Origin: Bacteroidota bacterium
GTDB lineage: Bacteria; Bacteroidota; Bacteroidia; Bacteroidales; UBA12077
Direction of reading: 5' to 3'
Assembly (NCBI GenBank): GCA_020444275.1
Contig: JAHLLG010000005.1
Location: forward strand, 24,004 to 88,003
DNA: 64,000 nucleotides
A program made the translations under genes and the position numbers. The notes beneath the pieces are model-generated. The model did not search any database and was not told the origin of the DNA. It saw nothing but the letters and a program-made list of their open reading frames with translations. Shown here piece by piece: positions 8,898 to 15,629 of the stretch. Every line of letters starts with the position of its first letter. Within the stretch, counting starts at the first letter, position 1.

Positions 8898-10013
8898 TTA
8901 TTTTGTTTTTATTTCAACTCTTTTGGTTGGTTCTAAATTATTATTTCGTTCTTCAACAGCTTTGATAACTGCTGCCGATAGCTCTTTAAACGATTTCTCA
9001 ACTATTGATCCTTCGTTTAAAGAAGCTGGGTTACCATAATCACCACCTTCACGAATGCTTTGAACAATAGGGATTTGTCCTAACAAAGGAATATTCTCTT
9101 TTTCGGCCAATGTTTTGCAACCATCTTTGCCAAAGATATAATATTTGTTATCAGGCAATTCTTCCGGAGTAAACCACGACATATTCTCAATTAAACCAAG
9201 TACAGGAACATTGATATGTTTTCCTGTAAACATTTTAATACCTTTAATTGCATCGGCAAGAGCTACATCTTGCGGAGTACTAACAATTATTGCTCCCGTA
9301 ACGGATGTTTCCTGAACTAAAGTTAAGTGAATATCGCTTGTTCCCGGAGGAAGATCAATAACCAAATAATCCAGTTCGCCCCACTCTGCCTGGTGTATTA
9401 ATTGTTTTAGTGCACTTGTAGCCATTGCGCCACGCCATACTAAAGCATCTTCGGGATTAATGAAAAAACCAATGGAAAGTATTTTCACTCCATAATTTTC
9501 AACCGGAGTGATCATATCCACATCGCCCACTTTTTTAACGTAAGGACGTTGTCCTTCAACGTTAAACATCTTAGGAATAGACGGGCCATAAATATCGGCA
9601 TCGATTAAACCAACTTTAGCTCCTGTTTTTGCTAACGAAATAGCAAGGTTTGTAGCTACAGTCGATTTTCCAACTCCGCCTTTACCAGAGGCAACTGCGA
9701 TAATATTCTTTACATCTTTTAGCGTTTCTGCATTCTGCTTTTCGGCAGGAGCTTTTCGTTCAGGAACTTTAACTTTTATATTTCCGGTAAAATCAACGTC
9801 TTTACCTAATTCCTGCTCCAGGATCTGCATGCAAACTTTTTGCATAGAGTTCATAAATGGATCGTTAGGTTTTTTAAAGCTTAAAGTAAAACCCGCTTTA
9901 TTTCCTTCGATCCAAATGTCGTCAACCATTCCCATAGAAACTATGTCTTGGGCAGTTTCCGGGTGCTTAACCTTTCGTAATGCTTCTAATATGTGTTTTT
10001 TTGAGTAAGACAT
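8898..10013 (-). CDS. mrp: Mrp/NBP35-type iron-sulfur carrier ATPase
   Basis: A 371-residue protein with an N-terminal MIP18/DUF59-like domain (about 1-85) and a ParA/Mrp P-loop ATPase (about 100-355). The deviant Walker A ASGKGGVGKST is at about 108-118 and the VIDLPPGTSD block is clear. Family members bind and transfer Fe-S clusters. The CPxC pair seen in many Mrp proteins after the ENMS motif is absent here: the segment reads ENMSWFTPEEL and has only a later lone Cys. I believe this variant is usual in Bacteroidota Mrp. First gene of a two-gene unit with nfu. Confidence 0.92.
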   Translation of the reverse strand: MSYSKKHILEALRKVKHPETAQDIVSMGMVDDIWIEGNKAGFTLSFKKPNDPFMNSMQKVCMQILEQELGKDVDFTGNIKVKVPERKAPAEKQNAETLKDVKNIIAVASGKGGVGKSTVATNLAISLAKTGAKVGLIDADIYGPSIPKMFNVEGQRPYVKKVGDVDMITPVENYGVKILSIGFFINPEDALVWRGAMATSALKQLIHQAEWGELDYLVIDLPPGTSDIHLTLVQETSVTGAIIVSTPQDVALADAIKGIKMFTGKHINVPVLGLIENMSWFTPEELPDNKYYIFGKDGCKTLAEKENIPLLGQIPIVQSIREGGDYGNPASLNEGSIVEKSFKELSAAVIKAVEERNNNLEPTKRVEIKTK

Positions 10014-10052
10014 ATCTATATTCTTATTTTTATTTAATTTAAATTAACGCGA

Positions 10053-10060
10053 CAAAGATA
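10053..10060 (-). promoter_or_regulatory. Candidate -7 promoter box for mrp-nfu
   Basis: On the minus strand this reads TATCTTTG, an exact TAnnTTTG box, 40 bases upstream of the mrp ATG. No good -33 TTTG is seen at the usual 19-21 base spacing. Confidence 0.45.
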
Positions 10061-10127
10061 ATAATTTAGTCGTATAGTTCTGTGTTCAAAGTTGAAAGTT
10101 TTTTTTGACTGCAATTCGAAAAGTGAG

Positions 10128-10892
10128 TTAATTTTTTAAATACTCTTTAACTGCTTTTCTGTAACTGCGACCTATAGTTAGAGGCACGTCATCTACTGTA
10201 ACTTCATCGTATGAAATGTTTTTTATTCTTTCGGTATTTATAATAAACGATCGATGAATCCGTAAAAAAATCTCCGGTAGTCTCGATGCCAGATTGCTAA
10301 TTTTTTCCTTACTAATAATTTGATCTTTTACAGTAATAATTTTAATATAATCCGATAAACTTTCAATGTAAATAATATCGTCGTATGGTATTTTGGCAAT
10401 TTTTCGGTTAGACATAATTTCAAGAAACGATTTTTTCATTTTCTCTTTTTCGTCTAAAAGGTTTTGAATTACTTGTCGATTTTCAACTATTTGACGCATC
10501 ATTAATAAAAACGAACCTATAAATACCAATAGATACAATATTACAGCCAATAAAATCACTTGTGTAGCATTCGGACTCAGTTTATCAAAATCTAAATTGA
10601 CCAGGTAAACAAAGGAAAAAACCAAAACAATCATCTCAAGATATAATGAAACAACAGCAGTGCAAAAACTGTAAAATGCAAATTTCCCATACCTTTTAGT
10701 GAGGTAATATTTAGGTACAAGTACGTAATTAAAAAAATAGGATGTTCCTAAAACAATAGGAAGGAGCATACAAACAAAGTAAAATGCTGCCGTATTATTT
10801 CCCCATGAAGATCCGAAAACTAATGTTAAAACGATTATAACAAAAATCCAATATGCGATATGGTAATATGGGTTTTTTGATTTTATATGCAT
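10128..10892 (-). CDS. Membrane-anchored LytTR-family transcriptional regulator
   Basis: A 254-residue protein with four predicted transmembrane helices in the first ~130 residues, a short coiled-coil linker (about 130-150) and a C-terminal LytTR DNA-binding domain (about 155-254). The domain contains KIPYDDIIYIESLSDYIKI-type and RIHRSFIINT blocks. LytTR domains bind imperfect direct repeats and usually sit in response regulators. Here the receiver is replaced by a membrane domain, suggesting direct sensing of a membrane or small-molecule signal. It is monocistronic; the target is unknown. Confidence 0.85.
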   Translation of the reverse strand: MHIKSKNPYYHIAYWIFVIIVLTLVFGSSWGNNTAAFYFVCMLLPIVLGTSYFFNYVLVPKYYLTKRYGKFAFYSFCTAVVSLYLEMIVLVFSFVYLVNLDFDKLSPNATQVILLAVILYLLVFIGSFLLMMRQIVENRQVIQNLLDEKEKMKKSFLEIMSNRKIAKIPYDDIIYIESLSDYIKIITVKDQIISKEKISNLASRLPEIFLRIHRSFIINTERIKNISYDEVTVDDVPLTIGRSYRKAVKEYLKN

Positions 10893-10929
10893 TTTTTCAA
10901 TATTTTCAGGCTAATTTCGATAAAAATAT

Positions 10930-10937
10930 CAAATTTA
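10930..10937 (-). promoter_or_regulatory. Candidate -7 promoter box for the LytTR regulator
   Basis: Minus-strand TAAATTTG matches TAnnTTTG, 38 bases upstream of the ATG. A TTTG at 10955-10952 gives a 14-base spacer, shorter than usual, so the -33 element is doubtful. Confidence 0.35.
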
Positions 10938-11041
10938 CAATTTAGTGTCGACAAACAACATACTTAGAAGTGGATTTGACCTTGATGAATTTGGTTAACT
11001 CAACTAATTTGGCAGAAGTATTAATCTAAAACAAAATTATT

Positions 11042-11434
11042 ATGAAAGATTTATTTTTTATGGGAGGTCCAAAGTATATGGCTATCCTAACAGTATTATT
11101 TATTATTACAACTGCCTGGATTATATATCATTTTATTGTTGCATATAAGTCTAAGGAGACAAAACCGGAAAAATTATTACGTAAGATTGGTTATGGTAAA
11201 TCAATGGGTTTATTTACCATGATAGTTGGAATTACGGGTCAAATGTCAGGCTTCTTCTGCATGTTTTCTTCAATTGAAGAAGCAATACAAAGAGGTGAGG
11301 AAGTTATCCCAGAACTGGTTTATGGAGGGATAAAAGTTACAATGATTGTAACCATTTATGGATTGTTTATTTATCTTTTTTCATTGTTGTTGTGGTTTAT
11401 AGCTAGCATTCTAATTGAAAAGAAATTTAAGTAA
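11042..11434 (+). CDS. Small ExbB/TolQ/MotA-like membrane protein
   Basis: A 130-residue protein with three strongly hydrophobic segments (about 12-35, 56-75, 95-125). The order TM-basic loop-TM-acidic loop-TM and the GGIKVTMIVTIYGLFIY block resemble the C-terminal pore half of MotA/TolQ/ExbB proton channels. It is shorter than ExbB, and no exbD-like partner sits next to it. It is a single gene with its own terminator. Function is uncertain: it may be a channel-like subunit working with a partner elsewhere. Confidence 0.6.
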   Translation: MKDLFFMGGPKYMAILTVLFIITTAWIIYHFIVAYKSKETKPEKLLRKIGYGKSMGLFTMIVGITGQMSGFFCMFSSIEEAIQRGEEVIPELVYGGIKVTMIVTIYGLFIYLFSLLLWFIASILIEKKFK

Positions 11435-11490
11435 CAATAGCTGCAACTTATTGAACTGATTTGTTTAAAAAAGTTGTCAGTAAGAAACCT

Positions 11491-11520
11491 AAAGGAGGCT
11501 TGCAACAAGCCTCTTTTTTT
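11491..11520 (+). terminator. Rho-independent terminator
   Basis: The hairpin core GAGGCTTG-CAA-CAAGCCTC (11495-11513) extends with flanking A/T pairs and ends in a run of T. It lies 57 bases past the stop of the small membrane protein. Confidence 0.85.
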
Positions 11521-11552
11521 AGCATATAGCTGTAAGGAAATATATGCAAAAT

Positions 11553-11894
11553 CTATAATTCTTGGGAAGGATCCCAAAAGTACTTTTGAAAATCTACAAT
11601 CTTATCATTTTCAACTTTTATTCCTTCGTTTTCAAGTAACTGTTTCATAGTATTTGAGTTTCCAAAATGATGCTTTCCGGTTAAAACACCGTTTCGGTTT
11701 ACTACTCTATGTGCAGGAATATATTCTGTATGTTGATGCGAATCGTTCATAGCCCAACCCACTACTCTTGCAGATTGCACCGAACCCAGGTATTTGGCTA
11801 TAGCACCATAGCTCGTTACTCGCCCAAATGGTATATGTTGAGCAACCTCATACACTTGTTTGAAAAAGCCACTATTTTTCTTCTGGTTCTCCAA
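11553..11894 (-). CDS. Alkyltransferase-like (ATL) DNA-binding protein
   Basis: A 113-residue protein matching the C-terminal domain of O6-alkylguanine-DNA alkyltransferase (helix-turn-helix region VTSYGAIAKYLG; helix-capping VVGWAMN). The active-site motif PCHRV is PAHRV (residues 60-64), so the acceptor cysteine is alanine. ATL proteins with this change bind O6-alkylguanine and flag it for nucleotide excision repair rather than removing the alkyl group. The start is TTG at 11894: an in-frame TGA lies just upstream and there is no ATG until W-A-M. It overlaps the trmB 3' end by 23 bases, implying translational coupling. Confidence 0.85.
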   Translation of the reverse strand: MENQKKNSGFFKQVYEVAQHIPFGRVTSYGAIAKYLGSVQSARVVGWAMNDSHQHTEYIPAHRVVNRNGVLTGKHHFGNSNTMKQLLENEGIKVENDKIVDFQKYFWDPSQEL

Positions 11895-12567
11895 GTTGTT
11901 TCAGTTTATCTAATTTAAATCTGATATAATGTATTGGTTTACCTTGCTCTAAAAATTGCTGCTCGTAAAACGTTTTAATAGAAAGTATTTCATCAACTAT
12001 ACCCGAGTGGTATAAATTATCGGTATCGGTTAAAATTTCAAGATCATTTAATTTTACAAGATCTCTCGTATATTGGAAAAGATCAGCATTGTCGGTTTTT
12101 AAGTTAACCACGCCATTTTCTGAAATAATTTTTTGATAATAACCTAAAAAGCGGCTCGAAGTTAGTCGTTTATAATATTTTTTGGGTTGAGGATCAGGAA
12201 ATGTAACCCAGATTTCGGCAACCTCTTCACTGGCAAAGAAAGAATTTATTAAATCAACTCTTGTTCTTAAAAAACCAACATTATGAATATTTTCGGTAAC
12301 AGCTGTTTTTGCACCTCGCCACATTCGTGCCCCTTTAATATCAATCCCGATAAAATTTCTGTTAGGATATTGTCTGGCCAGACCAATTGTGTATTCGCCT
12401 TTACCACACCCCAGCTCAAGTACGATAGGATTTTCATTTTTAAAAAAATCTTTACTCCAATTACCTTTCAGTTTATAATCTTTTTTAAAGACCTCATCGA
12501 ACGAAGGTTGTATAACATGATGAAAGGTTTCCATTTCGGCAAACCTTTGTAATTTCTTCTTTCCCAC
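11872..12567 (-). CDS. trmB: tRNA (guanine-N7)-methyltransferase TrmB
   Basis: A 231-residue SAM-dependent methyltransferase that makes m7G46 in tRNA. The SAM motif LELGCGKGEY, the FIGIDIKGARMW block and the catalytic-loop FPDPQPKKYY motif are diagnostic. The initiation codon is GTG at 12567, giving the MGKKKLQRFAEMETF start usual in relatives. Its end overlaps the ATL gene, and gldH lies 21 bases upstream on the same strand, so ricT-gldH-trmB-atl may be one transcript. Confidence 0.93.
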   Translation of the reverse strand: MGKKKLQRFAEMETFHHVIQPSFDEVFKKDYKLKGNWSKDFFKNENPIVLELGCGKGEYTIGLARQYPNRNFIGIDIKGARMWRGAKTAVTENIHNVGFLRTRVDLINSFFASEEVAEIWVTFPDPQPKKYYKRLTSSRFLGYYQKIISENGVVNLKTDNADLFQYTRDLVKLNDLEILTDTDNLYHSGIVDEILSIKTFYEQQFLEQGKPIHYIRFKLDKLKQLGEPEEK

Positions 12568-12588
12568 GGTTAAATGATTATTTTGATC

Positions 12589-13071
12589 TTAGCGAATTTC
12601 AACTTTCTCTATTCTTAGTCCAATATCTGATATATATTCCAGTTTTTCTGTGCGCATGGCTTGCACATATTCAAACTGATAATTTCCTGAAATCGGGAAT
12701 CGAATATTTTGTTTATATAAAAATTGATTGTCGTAAATATCGCCCCATCCACTTCCCGTCCATTTCCCTCTGTCGTCGGCCAAATAGCATTCAAAAGTAT
12801 CTACCAAAGCTGATCCGTTAGGAGAAGTGGTTGTTATGAACAGAAAAAGATTTTGCATTTTGTATTGCGATGTATTCCGGACATTTACATATATATTATG
12901 CGGACTAACCGTGTCTTGAATGTTAACAGTAAAACGAACTACAGAATCTTTATGCCATGAGTAATCAGAAATTTCTTTGTTTTTTTCATATACCTGATTA
13001 AAGTCACATGAAACAATTAAAAAAATGAATGCTACAATTAACCAGATGCTATGGTTTCTTCTTATTTTCAT
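12589..13071 (-). CDS. gldH: Gliding motility lipoprotein GldH
   Basis: A 160-residue lipoprotein with an N-terminal signal ending in the lipobox LIVSC (C22). The body matches GldH: a DYSWHKDSVVRF-type early block, an FITTTSPNGS block and the KWTGSGWGDIYDNQFLYK block. GldH is required for gliding in Flavobacterium and occurs across T9SS-bearing Bacteroidota, gliding or not. It overlaps the 3' end of ricT by 23 bases, so translation is probably coupled. Confidence 0.9.
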   Translation of the reverse strand: MKIRRNHSIWLIVAFIFLIVSCDFNQVYEKNKEISDYSWHKDSVVRFTVNIQDTVSPHNIYVNVRNTSQYKMQNLFLFITTTSPNGSALVDTFECYLADDRGKWTGSGWGDIYDNQFLYKQNIRFPISGNYQFEYVQAMRTEKLEYISDIGLRIEKVEIR

Positions 13072-14209
13072 TTCTTGGTTTTCTTCGTTTAGGATTTCGT
13101 TTTTTCTTTCGTTTGTTCTTTTGTTTATCGAAGCGGGTTAAACTATCTTGTCCAACTTCATTTTTAAAATCAAGTGAGCTATTTACAACCACATTTGTAG
13201 TATCAACTAAAACATCAACTTTTTTGCCTTTTTTGTTAAGTTCTATTATTTCGTTAACACGCTCTACCGGAACTGCGGTAAAATTTACCATATTCACCGG
13301 ATCGAATGTATACCACATAATACCTCTAAAGATATCCGTTTTGGTATGATGCGCTTGTCCGGTTTTTGTTTCAAGAATAATGTCCTTTGAAGGAAAATCT
13401 TTTTGGGCATCTATGTAACAGTCTAACTCATAATTCAAGCAACATTTCAGTTTACCACACTGCCCGGCAAGTTTTTGTGGGTTTAATGAAATTTCCTGGT
13501 GCCGTGCTGAATTAGTAGTGACCGAAACGAAGTTCGTTATCCACGTTGAGCAGCAAAGCTCTCTTCCACATGATCCTATTCCACCAATTCGTCCTGCTTC
13601 TTGTCTTGCACCTATCTGGCGCATCTCAATACGAATTTTAAACTTTTCAGCAAGTATCTTAATTAACTCTCTAAAGTCAACTCGTTCGTCGGCAATATAA
13701 TAGAATATGGCTTTGGTTTTATCACCTTGATATTCAACATCACCAATTTTCATATCCAGGTTTAAATCAGCTGCTATTTTTCGGGTTTCTAGCATGGTTG
13801 ATTCTTCCAATGAGATGGCTTCGTGCCATTTTTCCAGGTCTGCAGGTTTGGCCTTTCGGTAAATTTTTTTAAACTCGTACTCCTCAGGATTTATATCTTG
13901 CTTTTTCAACTGAAAATTAACCAATTCGCCGGTAAGAGAAACAATGCCAATATCATGACCCGGTGATGCTTCTACTGCAACTATATCACCTTTGTTTAAA
14001 CGCAGTGAGTTAGCATTAACAAAAAACTCTTTGCGGGTGTTTTTAAATCTTACCTCAACAATATCATACTTTTGTGTTGAACTGGGTATGTTATTTAACC
14101 AATCGAATGTTTGTAATTTGCTGCATGCTTCAGTTCGTTTACAATTATCGCAAGTATTTATATTTGTTTCAGGCTGTATGCCTGATTTTTCTTTTTCCGT
14201 ATTCTCCAT
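13049..14209 (-). CDS. ricT: PSP1-domain protein RicT (YaaT family)
   Basis: A 386-residue protein with a central PSP1 C-terminal domain and clustered cysteines: CDNCKRTEAC near residue 20, then CGRELCC and CGKLKCC near 215-255. In Bacillus the Ric/YlbF-YmcA-YaaT complex carries Fe-S clusters and promotes mRNA processing. The C-terminus (last ~25 residues) is a Lys/Arg-rich tail. The gene lies downstream of holB, an arrangement also found in Firmicutes (yaaT-holB). ATG at 14209. Confidence 0.9.
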   Translation of the reverse strand: MENTEKEKSGIQPETNINTCDNCKRTEACSKLQTFDWLNNIPSSTQKYDIVEVRFKNTRKEFFVNANSLRLNKGDIVAVEASPGHDIGIVSLTGELVNFQLKKQDINPEEYEFKKIYRKAKPADLEKWHEAISLEESTMLETRKIAADLNLDMKIGDVEYQGDKTKAIFYYIADERVDFRELIKILAEKFKIRIEMRQIGARQEAGRIGGIGSCGRELCCSTWITNFVSVTTNSARHQEISLNPQKLAGQCGKLKCCLNYELDCYIDAQKDFPSKDIILETKTGQAHHTKTDIFRGIMWYTFDPVNMVNFTAVPVERVNEIIELNKKGKKVDVLVDTTNVVVNSSLDFKNEVGQDSLTRFDKQKNKRKKKRNPKRRKPRNENKKKP

Positions 14210-14274
14210 AACTCAATTGTTATTCACTACAAAATCACTCTCAGGGAAATATACATAGTATAATTTCCAGTATG

Positions 14275-14305
14275 CAAAAGTAATGATTTTTACTTTCTTA
14301 TCAAT
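14275..14305 (-). promoter_or_regulatory. Candidate promoter for ricT-gldH-trmB-atl
   Basis: The minus-strand -7 box TACTTTTG (14282-14275) matches TAnnTTTG, with a one-mismatch -33 box ATTG (14305-14302) 19 bases upstream. The -33 part lies inside the 3' end of holB. Confidence 0.5.
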
Positions 14306-15417
14306 TTAATAATTTTTAGTCCTAAATCTAAAAAGACTAATTTATTATATGCGTTCATTTCAATGTCGGAATGAGCCTTGTTTAATGCTTCATATAGCTG
14401 GTAAACATTTTCCTGGTTAATAAACTGAGAAAATTTTTCGGAAAACTCCATCTCTTTATGAGTTAAATACACAATTTCCTTACGTTTTATGTTCAGCATG
14501 AAGTTTTCTCTAATTAATCGAATTGCATAAGCCAGGAAGCTTTTCTGCTTTTCGCGGCCAATACGTGCAATTTCATCTACCCAGTTTATTACTTCAATTA
14601 CTTTTCGCTGATAGGCTAATCGCATAAGTAATGTGAATTGCTCAAAATTAAAGAAGTCATCTTCAGTTGAATCTAAAAGATTTTGAGCTTTAAAATAATT
14701 GCCATTGGCCAAATGTACTATGTCTTCAGCATTTTCGGGCGATAAACCAAATCTGTCACAAAGCGCATTGCGCATACTTTCGTTGTCAATTCTTGGTATC
14801 TTAATTAATTGGGTCCGTGAAAGGATGGTGGGCAGCATTTGTTCAGAATTTTCAGAAACCATTAAAAAAAGTGTTTTTGCAGGAGGTTCTTCTATTAATT
14901 TTAATAGTTTATTTGCTGCAAAAGCATTCATTTTTTCAGGTAACCAAATAATCATAATTTTATATTCCGACTCAAAAGTTTTAAGATTTAACTTTTTTAT
15001 AATCTCATAACTTTCGTTTTTACTTATAATACCTTGCTTGTTTTCAACATCAATGATCTGATACCATTTGTTTTGATTGATGTATGGATTTTCAATGATT
15101 GTCTCTCTCCAGGATTCAATATAATCATCGCTTACCGGATCTTTTTTTACAGTTTTCGATGTCGAAACCGGATAGATAAAATGCAGGTCGGGATGAGCTA
15201 GTTTTTTAAATTTTACACATGATTTACAGACTCCGCATGAATCGCCATCTTGTTTATTTTCGCATGAAATATATTGTGCATATGCTATAGCCAAAGCCAA
15301 ATTGCCTGATCCTTCAGGTCCTAAAAAAAGCTGGGCATGACTAACCCTGTTTTCTTTCGTGGTATGAACTAATTTCTGCTTTATGTCATGATGACCAACA
15401 ACTTCCTTAAATTGCAT
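14290..15417 (-). CDS. holB: DNA polymerase III delta' subunit
   Basis: A 375-residue AAA+ clamp-loader subunit. The P-loop position reads GPEGSGN, lacking the Walker lysine as is common for delta'. A four-cysteine zinc module (CENKQDGDSCGVCKSC) is near residues 52-68, followed by HPDLHFIYP and the LLKLIEEPPAKTLF and ILSRTQ blocks. It is divergent from the fused pgk gene, with about 210 bases between them. Confidence 0.93.
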   Translation of the reverse strand: MQFKEVVGHHDIKQKLVHTTKENRVSHAQLFLGPEGSGNLALAIAYAQYISCENKQDGDSCGVCKSCVKFKKLAHPDLHFIYPVSTSKTVKKDPVSDDYIESWRETIIENPYINQNKWYQIIDVENKQGIISKNESYEIIKKLNLKTFESEYKIMIIWLPEKMNAFAANKLLKLIEEPPAKTLFLMVSENSEQMLPTILSRTQLIKIPRIDNESMRNALCDRFGLSPENAEDIVHLANGNYFKAQNLLDSTEDDFFNFEQFTLLMRLAYQRKVIEVINWVDEIARIGREKQKSFLAYAIRLIRENFMLNIKRKEIVYLTHKEMEFSEKFSQFINQENVYQLYEALNKAHSDIEMNAYNKLVFLDLGLKIIKLIRK

Positions 15418-15461
15418 ATTTACCCTATAATTTCAGTTTGTCTTGCTTCTTAGTTAAATAA

Positions 15462-15469
15462 CAAAAATA
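15462..15469 (-). promoter_or_regulatory. Candidate -7 promoter box for holB
   Basis: Minus-strand TATTTTTG matches TAnnTTTG, 45 bases upstream of the holB ATG. One arm of a 12-bp inverted repeat begins 4 bases farther upstream. Confidence 0.4.
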
Positions 15470-15473
15470 AGAA

Positions 15474-15560
15474 TAAACCAAATAGAAATCACAATTTCCA
15501 AAGTACTGAAAAAAATGTTTTCCTAACAAATTGAAAAATAGGGAATAACTATTTGGTTTA
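15474..15560. repeat. 12-bp inverted repeat in the holB-pgk divergent promoter region
   Basis: TAAACCAAATAG at 15474-15485 and its exact reverse complement CTATTTGGTTTA at 15549-15560 are separated by 63 bases. One arm abuts the holB -7 box; the other overlaps the pgk -7 box by two bases. The layout would suit a dimeric regulator binding both promoters, but no regulator is identified. Confidence 0.55.
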
Positions 15561-15566
15561 CATTTG
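15559..15566 (+). promoter_or_regulatory. Candidate -7 promoter box for the fused pgk gene
   Basis: TACATTTG matches TAnnTTTG exactly. Transcription starting about 6 bases later would give a leader of roughly 58 bases to the ATG at 15630. No clear -33 TTTG is visible. Confidence 0.45.
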
Positions 15567-15629
15567 ATCTTATTTTTAATAGAAAATATATTTCTATCTT
15601 TAACACTTGATCTAAAAAAATTATCCAAA

